Origin: Microvirga ossetica
GTDB taxonomy: Bacteria; Pseudomonadota; Alphaproteobacteria; Rhizobiales; Beijerinckiaceae
Direction: 5' to 3'
Length of the DNA stretch: 64,000 nucleotides
NCBI RefSeq assembly: GCF_002741015.1
Contig: NZ_CP016616.1
Location: 1,347,501 to 1,411,500 of the forward strand
Shown here: one piece after another, positions 27,035 through 36,188 of the stretch
Numbering within the stretch: the first letter of the stretch is position 1
Layout: the number at the start of each line of letters is the position of its first letter
Position numbers and translations under genes: made by a program
Notes under the pieces: model-generated
The model's input: only the letters and a program-made list of their open reading frames with translations
Databases searched by the model: none
What the model was told of the DNA's origin: nothing

Positions 27035-27688
27035 ATGATCATTCGCAGCGGCCTCATCCGCAATCGCGACGGCATCGATTTCGCTGCCTTCTCTCGGCAC
27101 TGGCGTCAGGTGCATGGTCCTCTGGCTTTGCGCGTCGAGGCCATGCGGGCCTACCGGCAGAACCACATCGTCGCGCGGCTGCCGGCTCCGCGAGGCGACA
27201 GGCTGCATCGCGTCGACGGCATCTCGCAGCTCTGGTTCGACGATGTCGAGTCCATTCGTGTCGCCATGGCCTCGCCTGAACAGCAGGCCTGCATCGAGGA
27301 CATCCGCGGGTTTCTCAGCGATGTGACGATCCTGATCCAGCAGGAAGGAGCGTTGCGGCGGCATGGCGAAGCCGACCGGCTCCCGGTGAAGTTCATCTAC
27401 CTCTTGGAAGGTTCGGAAACTGCCATACGGGCTGTGGCGGAGACACTCTTTGCCGATCTTGCCGCAGGCTCGGACGATGCTGCAATCCGCGTGAACCCGG
27501 TCATCGATCGGAATTTTTCCGTGGATCCGACGGTCTCGGCCGGCGGCCAGGTCATCGACACCGTGCTCGAGGTCTGGTTGCCGGAGGGAATCGACGATGC
27601 GATCGCGCAGCGTGTCCTGACCGAAAGTCCGCAGATCGGAATCGTCGGCGCCTTCCGGGTCGACGAAGCGATCCTGAAAAGCACTTGA
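27035..27688 (+). CDS. EthD-domain-like protein
   Basis: The 217-residue soluble protein has two ferredoxin-like EthD halves. It begins MIIRSGLIRNRDGIDFAAFS followed by RHWRQVHGPLAL, the usual Wxxx-HGPL block of EthD proteins. A second half follows (VKFIYLLEGSETAIRAVAET). EthD relatives act in aromatic or ether catabolism or as small dimeric oxygenases; the role here is unknown. GAGGAA lies 10 bases before the ATG. Confidence 0.72.
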   Translation: MIIRSGLIRNRDGIDFAAFSRHWRQVHGPLALRVEAMRAYRQNHIVARLPAPRGDRLHRVDGISQLWFDDVESIRVAMASPEQQACIEDIRGFLSDVTILIQQEGALRRHGEADRLPVKFIYLLEGSETAIRAVAETLFADLAAGSDDAAIRVNPVIDRNFSVDPTVSAGGQVIDTVLEVWLPEGIDDAIAQRVLTESPQIGIVGAFRVDEAILKST

Positions 27689-27712
27689 GCCGCAAGAGCG
27701 CGATCTTGCCGC

Positions 27713-28255
27713 TCAGCAGGCGATCTGCGCGCCGGTCATGTGCACGGGGGTGACGGGCCTGACGTCGCGGCCGGCGACGGAACATGTCAGGCGCGCTTCC
27801 GACCGGCATAGCGGTCCCTTCGGCGGCCCGGCTCTCGGGCCGACGGCGAACTGAACGGTCACTTCGCCGGGCGCCGTCTCGAGAAAGCCCTCGACGGACG
27901 ACAGCCAGGTCTGCGCGACGACGTCCTCCGTCGCGCGCGCTTCATTCAGGGCCTGCTCGAGACAGACCGCCGCGGCCTCTTTCGGGAGCAGAGGCTCGGG
28001 CGCGACGGGCGGCGCGATGGCCGCCGTCGTCTCGACGTCGGCGGTCTGATTCACTTCCGTCGACGACGGTTCGGACACTTCCGGATCGCCACGAAATCCG
28101 TTGACCGTCGCGAACGCCAGAACCGCAAAGACCGCCGTCTGGACCGGGATGCGTTTCAGCTTGCTCAGCAGCGGCGTCCGGCTGAAGAGCACCGGTCCGT
28201 ACAAATGGACGAAGATGGCAATCACGGCGAGGAATATGAGAATACGAAGCATCAT
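27713..28255 (-). CDS. Hypothetical single-pass membrane protein
   Basis: The 180-residue product starts with two hydrophobic segments (MLRILIFLAVIAIFVHLY and VQTAVFAVLAFATVNGF). A Pro/Glu-rich linker leads to a C-terminal domain with three Cys (AVCLEQAL, GPLCRSEARLTCSVAG). The C-terminal part looks periplasmic. No family is recognised. It is convergent with the EthD-like gene. Confidence 0.6.
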   Translation of the reverse strand: MMLRILIFLAVIAIFVHLYGPVLFSRTPLLSKLKRIPVQTAVFAVLAFATVNGFRGDPEVSEPSSTEVNQTADVETTAAIAPPVAPEPLLPKEAAAVCLEQALNEARATEDVVAQTWLSSVEGFLETAPGEVTVQFAVGPRAGPPKGPLCRSEARLTCSVAGRDVRPVTPVHMTGAQIAC

Positions 28256-28598
28256 GGATTTTGCCCGCGCGATATCGTGCGAAAATGAACGGCTTGTCCT
28301 GAGAACGTCTTCGACTTAGCGCAGGATCCGCGTCCCCGCATGCGTCAAGTCCCACTTCACGCTTTTACGGTTAACCATCTCTTAAAACGCCGACGAAGAT
28401 GTGGTCTGCGCTGCGATTCCATGCTCATGCGAGCACACCCTTCCCGATGCCTCGCCCGATCGCTTCGGCTGCATCGACAATCACATTGTCAACACATTAG
28501 CGGGTCATGCGCGGGTCGTGCGTTCCGAAGGCCGACGCGATTGTTTCATCGTTTCGGAATGTAAGCCTAAGACGATTATCAAGGGGCATTTTTCAAGA

Positions 28599-29486
28599 AT
28601 GACGACACCAACCAATTTAGAGACGCTCTTTCTGCAGCTCATCAACGAAGCGCGCGCCAATGCCGGGGTCAAGGCGCTCGCTTTCGATGGCGAGCTCCTG
28701 GATTCCTCCGATGCGCACAGCGCGTGGATGGATCAGACCGACACGTTCTCGCATACCGGCGTGAACGGCTCCAGCGCCGGCGCCCGCATGACGTCGGCCG
28801 GTTATGGATGGCAGGGCTGGGGCGAGAACATCGCCTATGTGAGCGGCGGCATGACGGAAGCGACCGTGCGCCAGCTGCACACCAACCTGATGAACTCGCC
28901 GGGCCATTATGCGAACATCGTCAACGGCTCGTACGAAGAGATCGGGATCGGGCTCAAGGAAGGCACGATCAACGGCTACAAGGTCGTGTTCGTGACGCAG
29001 AATTTCGGCACGCCGAATGCGGCGGAGCGAGCCGAGCCGAACGACGTCGGCGCCACGACGCCGACCGCGCCCGCAGGGCAGTCCATCGTCGGCAGCAACT
29101 CGAACGACACGCTGTACGGCACGGCCGGCAGCGACACCATCAACGGCAATGGCGGTCGTGACGCCCTCTGGGGCGGATCCGGCGCCGACACCTTCCTGTT
29201 CGATACGGCATCGGAAGCCAACGGCGATACGATCGGCGACTTCGTCCACGGCACCGACACGATCAATCTGTCGGGCATCGACGCGAACACGCGCACATCC
29301 GGGAACCAGGCCTTCTCCTTCATCGGCTCGGATCGCTTCCACAAGGTGGCGGGCGAATTGCACACCTATCGTCTCGCGGATGGAAACACCTATGTCTCCG
29401 GCGACACGAACGGGGACGGAGCTGCCGACTTCGCCATCAAGATGTTGGGCAACCACACTTTCGCAAGCGCCGACTTCGTGCTCTGA
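28599..29486 (+). CDS. CAP/SCP-domain protein with C-terminal RTX repeats
   Basis: The 295-residue product has a CAP (SCP/PR1) domain at about 8-140, with LINEARANAGV, HSAWMDQTDTFSHTG and NSPGHYANIVNGSYEEIGIG. There is no N-terminal signal peptide. Nonapeptide-like RTX repeats (DTLYG, DTINGNGGRDALWGGSGAD) and a serralysin-type C-terminus ending FASADFVL follow. This layout indicates Ca2+-dependent type I secretion. No T1SS genes are adjacent. It starts at the ATG at 28599; upstream frame is poor. Confidence 0.85.
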   Translation: MTTPTNLETLFLQLINEARANAGVKALAFDGELLDSSDAHSAWMDQTDTFSHTGVNGSSAGARMTSAGYGWQGWGENIAYVSGGMTEATVRQLHTNLMNSPGHYANIVNGSYEEIGIGLKEGTINGYKVVFVTQNFGTPNAAERAEPNDVGATTPTAPAGQSIVGSNSNDTLYGTAGSDTINGNGGRDALWGGSGADTFLFDTASEANGDTIGDFVHGTDTINLSGIDANTRTSGNQAFSFIGSDRFHKVAGELHTYRLADGNTYVSGDTNGDGAADFAIKMLGNHTFASADFVL

Positions 29487-29487
29487 C

Positions 29488-29515
29488 AAAAAGGCCCCCG
29501 GTTGGTCCGGGGGCC
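29488..29515 (-). terminator. Intrinsic terminator for pepT
   Basis: A 9-bp stem, GGCCCCCGG at 29493-29501 and its complement at 29507-29515, is followed on the minus strand by TTTTT. It sits 20 bases after the pepT stop and just past the end of the RTX protein gene. Confidence 0.8.
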
Positions 29516-29535
29516 TCGCACCAAAACGCGCTGTT

Positions 29536-30771
29536 TTAAGCGCGCTCTTCCCAGAGCTTGGCGAGCTCGACGATGGTGGTCACTGCCTTTTCCATGTCCT
29601 GGCTGCTGACGAATTCGAGCGGGGAATGGAAGGCATGGCCGCCGGCGAAGATGTTGGCGCAGGGCAGCCCCATGAAGGAGAGGCGCGAGCCGTCCGTGCC
29701 GCCGCGGATGCTGCCGCGCACGGGCGTCATGCCGGCCCTGCGGATCGCTTCGACCGCGTTCTCGACGATCTGCGGATGCTGGTCCAGCACCACCTTCATG
29801 TTGCGGTACTGCTCCTTGACCGTGAAGGTGTAGCTCGAGCCCGGATAGGCCTCCAGCACCTCTTTCGTGATCGTCTCCAGCAGCGCCTCCTTGGTCTTGA
29901 GGCCCTCCTCCGTGAAGTCGCGGATGATGAAGCTCAAGTTTGCCTTCTCCATCACGCCGGAAATGCCGGTCGGATGGATGAAGCCGTCGCGGCCCTTCGT
30001 CGTTTCGGGCGCCATGTCCTTCGGCAGCTTCGCAACGATGTCGCCGGCGATCCTGATGGCGTTCTCCATCTTGCCGTAGGCGAAGCCCGGATGGATCGCC
30101 ACGCCTTTGATCGCGATCTCGACCGCATCGGCGGAGAAGCTCTCGTCCTCGATCGTGCCGGCGGTCTCGCCGTCCATCGTGTAGCCGAAATCGGCGCCGA
30201 GCTTCTGGAAATCGACCTTGTCGACCCCGCGGCCGATCTCCTCGTCGGTGGTGAAGAGGATGCGGATCGTGCCGTGCCTGACGTCCGGGTTGTTGATCAG
30301 GAACTCGGCCGCCGCCATGATCTCGGCGATGCCCGCCTTGTCGTCGGCGCCGAGCAGCGTGGTGCCGTCCGAGGTGACGATGTCGTGGCCGACGAGGTCC
30401 TTCAGCACGGGGTGATCGGCGACCCGGATGACCTGGCTCCTGTCACCCGGCAGCACGATGTCGTCGCCCCGGTAGTTGCGGACGACCTGCGGCTTGACGC
30501 CCGTGCCGGAAAAGTCCGGCGCCGTATCCATATGGGCGCAGATGCAGATGACGGGCACATTGTTCTTGTGGCTGTTCGACGGGATAGTCGCATAGACATA
30601 GCCATGCTCGTCGAGATGCGCGTCGGAGACGCCGATCTCGAGCAATTCCTCGACCAGCAGGCGGCCGAGATTTTTTTGCTTCTCGGTCGAGGGCTGGGTC
30701 GGGGACTTGGCGTCGGACTGGGTGTCGATGACGACGTAGCGGAGGAAACGGTCGGTAACGCTGACGGCCAT
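29536..30771 (-). CDS. pepT: Peptidase T (tripeptide aminopeptidase)
   Basis: The 411-residue M20 zinc peptidase has CAHMDTAPDFSGTG (metal His and catalytic Asp), LLGADDKAGIAEIM (bridging Asp), FTTDEEIGRG (catalytic Glu, metal Glu), GETAGTIE and the final metal His in AGGHAFHSPLEFV. It removes the N-terminal residue of tripeptides in the cytoplasm. The ATG at 30771 has GGAT upstream. Length and motif order match PepT. Confidence 0.93.
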   Translation of the reverse strand: MAVSVTDRFLRYVVIDTQSDAKSPTQPSTEKQKNLGRLLVEELLEIGVSDAHLDEHGYVYATIPSNSHKNNVPVICICAHMDTAPDFSGTGVKPQVVRNYRGDDIVLPGDRSQVIRVADHPVLKDLVGHDIVTSDGTTLLGADDKAGIAEIMAAAEFLINNPDVRHGTIRILFTTDEEIGRGVDKVDFQKLGADFGYTMDGETAGTIEDESFSADAVEIAIKGVAIHPGFAYGKMENAIRIAGDIVAKLPKDMAPETTKGRDGFIHPTGISGVMEKANLSFIIRDFTEEGLKTKEALLETITKEVLEAYPGSSYTFTVKEQYRNMKVVLDQHPQIVENAVEAIRRAGMTPVRGSIRGGTDGSRLSFMGLPCANIFAGGHAFHSPLEFVSSQDMEKAVTTIVELAKLWEERA

Positions 30772-30857
30772 GGGAGGATCCAAACTGCGAAGGGACCCTT
30801 TTGTAGCGGGGCAAGGCCGTCCCGTGAATGGGGTATCTGCCTCCGGTCGCGCGACGG

Positions 30858-32258
30858 TCAGAAATGGCCGGGAGGGGCTGCCGCGTCACCGGCCGCCGGC
30901 TGTGGCAGCCGCACCGGGGCGAAGATCGAGATCGACTCCTTGCGCCCGGCCAAAGGCTCGCGCCCGACCTCCCGCCACGCGCTCCGATCTGACGAGCCTT
31001 CCACGGCCGCGCCGGAGGCCAGGATCATCTCGCCGTAGCGCTTCGTCGCCTGCTCCAGGCGCGAGGCGACGTTGACGGCGTCTCCGAGCACCGTGAACTC
31101 CATCCGCTCGTCGTCGCCGACGATGCCGCAGAACACCTCGCCGACATGGATCCCGATCCCGATCCGCACCGTATGCGGCAGTTCGCGCGTCGCGTTCCAG
31201 TCCTCGACGATGCGGGCGAGGTCATGCGCGAAGGCGAGCGCGCGGACGGCGTCGTCGCCGCCCTCGTCCGGCACCCCGAACAGGATCAGCGCGCCGTCGC
31301 CGATGAACTTGTCGACGAAGCCGTGATGCCGGCGCACGCAGGTGAGGATCCGTGTCCGGAAGGCCGTGAAGAACAGGGACAGGCGCTCCGGATCCATGCC
31401 CTCGGCCATGCCGGTGGAGTCGCGGATGTCGACGAAGACGATGACAGCCCGCTGACGGCGTCCACGGCGCAGGGCGGCGTCGCCCGCCGCCACCCGGGGC
31501 GCGATCTCCGCCGGCAGGAAGCGCGAGAGGCTGGCCCGGCCGACCGCGTCCTTGACGGCGGAGGTGAGCAGCCGCCGGGAGCGGACGATGCCGAAGGCGG
31601 TCGCCGCGCCGGCGAGAAGGATCAGCGAAAAACGCATCACGTTGACCGGCATCGAAAACAGCCGGTACCACGGCACCTCTTCGGTGCCGGGCTCGAGGAC
31701 GAGGCGATGGTCGAGGGCAACCGCGATCCCGACGAGCCCGAGCGCCAGCAGGGCGATGGCGCAGAGCTGGACCTTGACGTCGTAGCGCAGGGCGCCGACC
31801 GCGAGGATCAGCGGCGCCGCCCAGACGATGGGGGCCGACGGCAGGGCATTGCCGGGCAATCCGCGATCGTGGACGGCGAGATATGCGATGACGAGGACGA
31901 GCCCGACATCCAGCACCATGAACAGATAGGAGAAGCCGTGACGCCAGCGCTGCGGAACGGCGAGCGCGATGCTGGCTGCGCCGGTTGCGAGAAAGCCGAG
32001 GGAGGCGAGCCAGGCGTTGTGCTGGAACAGGTCGAGGGTCACGCCCGTCCATTGGAGGAGAAGCCTGTCGGCGACGAGAACCGTGAGGATGACGCAGATG
32101 CCGATCGCCACCCGCAGCCACCCGATCAGCCGCTCCGCCGCCACCTCGTGACGGCGCATCAGCGAGGCGATCAGGTCACCTTCCAGGGGCCGGTTGGGAA
32201 TGCCGATGAACGACTCCGCTTCGTGGGTTGCATCATCCGTTCCCCGCCTTGGCCGCAT
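30858..32258 (-). CDS. Membrane class III adenylate/guanylate cyclase
   Basis: The 466-residue protein has about six transmembrane helices in residues 45-235, then a cytosolic cyclase domain. Catalytic residues: metal Asp in FVDIRDSTGMA and KFIGDGALILFG, and the Asn/Arg of AVNVASRLEQATK. No HAMP is seen. AGGAGA is well placed before the ATG. This is the second class III cyclase in the window and differs in its membrane part from the one at 7572. Confidence 0.88.
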   Translation of the reverse strand: MRPRRGTDDATHEAESFIGIPNRPLEGDLIASLMRRHEVAAERLIGWLRVAIGICVILTVLVADRLLLQWTGVTLDLFQHNAWLASLGFLATGAASIALAVPQRWRHGFSYLFMVLDVGLVLVIAYLAVHDRGLPGNALPSAPIVWAAPLILAVGALRYDVKVQLCAIALLALGLVGIAVALDHRLVLEPGTEEVPWYRLFSMPVNVMRFSLILLAGAATAFGIVRSRRLLTSAVKDAVGRASLSRFLPAEIAPRVAAGDAALRRGRRQRAVIVFVDIRDSTGMAEGMDPERLSLFFTAFRTRILTCVRRHHGFVDKFIGDGALILFGVPDEGGDDAVRALAFAHDLARIVEDWNATRELPHTVRIGIGIHVGEVFCGIVGDDERMEFTVLGDAVNVASRLEQATKRYGEMILASGAAVEGSSDRSAWREVGREPLAGRKESISIFAPVRLPQPAAGDAAAPPGHF

Positions 32259-32403
32259 GATGGTCTCCTGGCCCCCGGTTCGTCAGGGCGGGCCGCCGGC
32301 GGATTAGAGCATGGCCCCGTCCAGGGCTTCAAGCCTGCTCCCGAGCCTTCGGCTGAACCGAAGGCTCCCTCTCGAACATCCGCATTGTGCCCCTCGCCTG
32401 CCC

Positions 32404-33168
32404 ATGGACAAATGCGGCATGTCCGATCTCTCCTGGTGGCACCTTCTCCCTATCGCCGCAACGTTTCTCCTGGCCGGCCTCGTGAAGGGCGTGACCGGCA
32501 TGGGCCTGCCGACGGTGGCGATGGGCCTTCTGGGAGCGATCATGTCGCCCGTCGCGGCGGCGGCGCTGCTGATCGTGCCGTCCTTCGTGACCAATGTCTG
32601 GCAGCTGTTCTCCGGCCCGAGCTTTTCTGCGCTGATCCGCCGGCTCTGGCCAATGATGGCCGGCATCGTCCTCGGCACGGTGGCAGGCTCGTCCATTCTG
32701 GCGCACGGACAGACCCGATGGACCACGGCCGCCCTCGGAGCCGCCCTGCTCCTCTATGCCGGCTTTACCCTTCTCGCCCGGCAGCTCTCGGTGCCGGCCC
32801 GGCTGGAGCCATGGCTCTCGCCCGCCATCGGCCTGACGACGGGCCTCGTCACCGGCGGCACGGGTGTGTTCGTCATCCCCGCCGTGCCCTATCTTCAGGC
32901 GCTCGGATTGCGCAAGGACGACCTGATCCAGGCCCTGGGTCTGTCGTTCACGGTCTCGACGGTAGCACTCGCAATAGGACTCGCATGGCGCGGCGCATTC
33001 CAGCTCGACGGGCTCGCCCTGTCGTCGCTTGCCATCGCCCCTGCCCTCCTCGGCATGTGGCTCGGCCAGGCCATCCGCCAGCGGGTGAGCCCGGTCACCT
33101 TCCGGCGCTGGTTCCTGGTGTGCCTGCTGCTGCTCGGGACGGAGCTCGCACTGAGGCCTCTGCTCTAA
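32404..33168 (+). CDS. TauE/SafE-family membrane exporter
   Basis: The 254-residue protein has about eight hydrophobic helices. The first repeat reads LAGLVKGVTGMGLPTVAMGL and the second GLTTGLVTGGTGVFVIPAVP, the paired G-x-x-G motifs of the TauE/SafE family. Members export sulfite or sulfonates. The stop overlaps that of ykoC by 4 bp on the opposite strand. The start is uncertain (ATG at 32404 or 32419); neither has a clear Shine-Dalgarno. Confidence 0.82.
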   Translation: MDKCGMSDLSWWHLLPIAATFLLAGLVKGVTGMGLPTVAMGLLGAIMSPVAAAALLIVPSFVTNVWQLFSGPSFSALIRRLWPMMAGIVLGTVAGSSILAHGQTRWTTAALGAALLLYAGFTLLARQLSVPARLEPWLSPAIGLTTGLVTGGTGVFVIPAVPYLQALGLRKDDLIQALGLSFTVSTVALAIGLAWRGAFQLDGLALSSLAIAPALLGMWLGQAIRQRVSPVTFRRWFLVCLLLLGTELALRPLL

Positions 33169-33902
33169 ACGGGCCTCGCCACAAGGCAGCACAGTCCCAG
33201 CATCGCCAGCGCCGCGAGCACGAAGATGCCGTCGCGCCTGTGAAAGCCGGGCGCGTTCAGGATCGTGCGCGGATTGTCCGGTCCGAGGCCTCGCGCCTCC
33301 ATCGCAATCGCCGTGCGGCTGGCGCGGCGGATGGCGTAGGCGAGAAGCGGGATCACGAGGCCTGCTACTTCGACCGGACCGGGAATGCGCCTGATGCGGC
33401 GCCCCGATTTCATGGCGCGGGCGAGGCGCATCTGCTGCGCCTCCCCTGCGAGATCGGGCACGAGCTGCATGCCTGCGAAGAGCGAATAGCCGATGCGCGG
33501 CGGAAGTTTTGCGTGCTGCATCAGAGCGCGCACGAACAGGCCGGGATCGGTGGTGAGCGCGAAAAACAGCGAGATCATGCCGCAGGCGAGCGCACGCAGG
33601 AACAGGGTGAGGCCGGCGGAAAAGGCGGGCGATGCGAGAAGGGATTCGCCAGCCATGCGCAGGGCGAAATCGCTCTCCTGGCGAAACAGCAGGCTCGTGG
33701 TGAGAAAGCCGAAGCCGAAGAGCGCGAAGGGCACCGTCAGCGCAAGCAGCACGAACGGCGATGTGCGGTTTAACGCAACAAGCGCAAGAGCCGGCACGAG
33801 GATCGCGGCGAGCTGGAAGCGCGCATCGAAGATCAGCACGGCGGCGACAAGCCAGATGCAACAGACGAAAAGCTTGCTGAGAGGGTTGAGCGCCTTCAGC
33901 AT
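33165..33902 (-). CDS. ykoC: ECF transporter T component (YkoC)
   Basis: The 245-residue integral membrane protein starts MLKALNPLSKLFVCCIWLVA. It has the EcfT-type C-terminal motif RAMKSGRRIRRIPGP and EARGLGPDNPRT (ARG signature), which contacts the ATPases. The start ATG overlaps the ykoD stop by 7 bp, so translation is coupled. It is last in the ykoFEDC-like operon, predicted to import a thiamin precursor (hydroxymethylpyrimidine). Confidence 0.85.
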   Translation of the reverse strand: MLKALNPLSKLFVCCIWLVAAVLIFDARFQLAAILVPALALVALNRTSPFVLLALTVPFALFGFGFLTTSLLFRQESDFALRMAGESLLASPAFSAGLTLFLRALACGMISLFFALTTDPGLFVRALMQHAKLPPRIGYSLFAGMQLVPDLAGEAQQMRLARAMKSGRRIRRIPGPVEVAGLVIPLLAYAIRRASRTAIAMEARGLGPDNPRTILNAPGFHRRDGIFVLAALAMLGLCCLVARPV

Positions 33903-35590
33903 GCGGTGGCCTCCAGCCATCGCATGGCGTCGGCGCAGGACGGCTCCGCCAACCCGGCGCGGGCGAGAAGCGCCTGGTCGTTCATCAAAGCTGCGGTCGG
34001 TCCCTCCGCCAGAATGCCGCCCTCCCCCACCACGATGGAACGGGCGCAGAGCCTGAGCGCGAGATCCATGTCGTGGGTGATCAGTGCGACGGTGCGGCAC
34101 TTGTCGCGCAGCGTGAGGATTTCCCCCGCCAGATGCTTGGCGCCATGCGCATCGAGACCCGCCATCGGCTCGTCGAGCACGAGGAGCGGCCAGCGATCGG
34201 CGATGGTGAGCGAGGCCAGCGCGAGCCTGCGCTTCTGGCCCTGCGAGAGCTCGAACGGATGATTGTCCGCAAGCGCCGCGAGGCCCCAGGAATCGAGCGC
34301 TGCCGCAACGCGCGCGGCTTTCTCGTCTGCGCTTAGGCGATCTGGCAGAGCCATCGCCAGCTCCTCGCGCACGGTGCCGGCGACGAGCTGGTTCTCCGGC
34401 CGCTGGAAGGCATAGCCGCCCGCCGGCCCGTGCCGTCGTCCCGCCTTCGGCGGCAGGAGGCCGGCGAGGCACAATCCGAGTGTCGACTTGCCGGCGCCGT
34501 TCCGGCCGAGCACGCCGAGAATCTCGCCCTCGTGGATGGAAAGATCGATGCCGTGCAGAACCGTCGGCCCGAGGAAGGGCGCGCAGTCGACATGCTCCAG
34601 CCGCACGAGAACGGGTGCGTTGCGGATCGCGACTGCATCGTCCTGCGAACGGCGGGACGCAATGTAGGAGTCGACGACGGGTCGGGCTGCGTCGATCGAT
34701 AGTCGCGGTGCCGTCGCGGGATCGAGATGGGCCAGCGCCTCGGCGACGGAAAGCGGCGCAGCGGGGGATGCAAGGTCGGCTTCGGCCAAGGCCGCGTCGA
34801 GCGCGCACGCCGCCGGACGCCAGATGCCGTGCGCTTCGAGAAGCGCACGGCTGTCGCGAAAAATCTTGCGCGGCTCGCCCTCGGCAACGATCGTGCCCTC
34901 GCGGCCGAGCACGATCATGCGGTCGATGGACTCGATCAGCCCATCGAGACGGTGATCGACGATAAGAACGCTGCGGTCTCGGTCGCGTATCGTGAGCAGC
35001 GCGTGCAGACGTCGCGCCGCTTCGGGCGCGAGATGTGCCGTGGGCTCGTCGGCGACGAAGAGCGGTGTATCCTGGATCAGCGTTGCCGCCAACGCAACAA
35101 GCTGCCTTTCGCCGCCCGAGAGCTGCGCCGAGCGGCGCCGGCGCCACGCATCGGGAATGCCGACACGCCGCATGACATCTGAGACCGCTTCAAGGATGCG
35201 CTCCGGCGGCCAGGCGCGGTTCTCGAGCGCGAAGGCGAGTTCGTCCTCGACGCGCATGCCGCAGAGCGTCTGATCCGCGTCCTGGAAATACTGCGCCACG
35301 AGGGGCGCCCAGCCCCAGGGCTTTCGCGTGCCGACATCGTCGCCGAACAGGCTGACGCGCCCCGCCACCTCAGCCGGAATGCTGTCGGGGATGAGGCCCG
35401 TCAGCGTGAGCAGCAGCGTGGACTTTCCCGAGCCCGATGGGCCGAGCAGCAGCACGCGCTCGCCGGAGCGGATCGTCAGATCGACGGGTCCGACGGCCGC
35501 CCGTTTCGCGAAGGGATAGCGGATCTCGACCGCGTTCCACTCCGCCGCGGCCGGAGCCGGGTCAGGCTGCAGCAGAGCGCTTCTCGACAT
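33896..35590 (-). CDS. ykoD: ECF transporter double ABC ATPase (YkoD)
   Basis: The 564-residue protein fuses two ABC domains. The first has GPSGSGKST near residue 55, LSGGERQLVAL and LFVADEPTAHLAPEAA. The second has GRNGAGKST near residue 365, LSQGQKRRLALASL and LLVLDEPMAGLDAHGA. A fused pair is the YkoD form of EcfA/EcfA'. The ATG at 35590 overlaps the upstream ykoE stop (35562) by 29 bases. It powers uptake with YkoE and YkoC. Confidence 0.88.
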   Translation of the reverse strand: MSRSALLQPDPAPAAAEWNAVEIRYPFAKRAAVGPVDLTIRSGERVLLLGPSGSGKSTLLLTLTGLIPDSIPAEVAGRVSLFGDDVGTRKPWGWAPLVAQYFQDADQTLCGMRVEDELAFALENRAWPPERILEAVSDVMRRVGIPDAWRRRRSAQLSGGERQLVALAATLIQDTPLFVADEPTAHLAPEAARRLHALLTIRDRDRSVLIVDHRLDGLIESIDRMIVLGREGTIVAEGEPRKIFRDSRALLEAHGIWRPAACALDAALAEADLASPAAPLSVAEALAHLDPATAPRLSIDAARPVVDSYIASRRSQDDAVAIRNAPVLVRLEHVDCAPFLGPTVLHGIDLSIHEGEILGVLGRNGAGKSTLGLCLAGLLPPKAGRRHGPAGGYAFQRPENQLVAGTVREELAMALPDRLSADEKAARVAAALDSWGLAALADNHPFELSQGQKRRLALASLTIADRWPLLVLDEPMAGLDAHGAKHLAGEILTLRDKCRTVALITHDMDLALRLCARSIVVGEGGILAEGPTAALMNDQALLARAGLAEPSCADAMRWLEATAC

Positions 35591-36146
35591 CGATCGCAAG
35601 ACCGGCGAGCGCACCGGTTCTGTAGAGCGCCTGCACGATGACGTGGCCGAGCCAGCCGCCGAGCAGCGCGCCGCTGAAAGCTCGCAGCACGAACATGGCG
35701 ATCAGCACCGTCGGCTGCAGCGCACCGTAATCGAAGCGGATCCAGGTATAGGCGAACGAGAAGATCGCGGCTCCCAAGCCTGCCGCCATCAGCACCGGCA
35801 GCGAATAGTTGCGCCAGCGCGTTGCCGCGAAGACCGCCTCCGCACCGGCGCCCTGGACGATGCCGGTGACGATCAGCAGCAACCCGGCGGGGCTTCCCAG
35901 CAGCACCTGCACGGCGGCAGCGAGCACTTCGGCCGCGAAGGCCGCACCGGGCTTGCGGATGATGGCGGCAGCGACGATGGAGGCGACGAACCAGAAGCCC
36001 ATCACCACATCCATCGTCACGGAGCCGAACATCGCCTGCGCGATCAGCCAGACCTGCACCCAGCCGAGATAGAGCACGGCAAAAACCGCGCCGATCACGG
36101 TGACGATCAGGATCTCCCTCAACGTCCAGCCTCGTGTCACGGGCAT
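35562..36146 (-). CDS. ykoE: ECF transporter S component (YkoE), thiamin precursor binding
   Basis: The 194-residue membrane protein has about six helices (TLREILIVTVIGAVFAVLYL, VMGFWFVASIVAAAII, AGLLLIVTGIVQGAGAEAVF). The order YkoF-YkoE-YkoD-YkoC and a TPP riboswitch identify it as the YkoE substrate-binding subunit. It has a perfect AAGGAGGT ribosome-binding site. The substrate is inferred to be hydroxymethylpyrimidine or thiamin. Confidence 0.85.
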   Translation of the reverse strand: MPVTRGWTLREILIVTVIGAVFAVLYLGWVQVWLIAQAMFGSVTMDVVMGFWFVASIVAAAIIRKPGAAFAAEVLAAAVQVLLGSPAGLLLIVTGIVQGAGAEAVFAATRWRNYSLPVLMAAGLGAAIFSFAYTWIRFDYGALQPTVLIAMFVLRAFSGALLGGWLGHVIVQALYRTGALAGLAIDVEKRSAAA

Positions 36147-36188
36147 GGCAACCTCCTTGAGTGGGGGATGAGAATTTTTGGGAAGAAA

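Noticed and set aside
31146..33773. 875-residue plus-strand frame across a cyclase, TauE and EcfT genes
   Set aside because: It covers three well-supported genes in other frames and has no recognisable domain.
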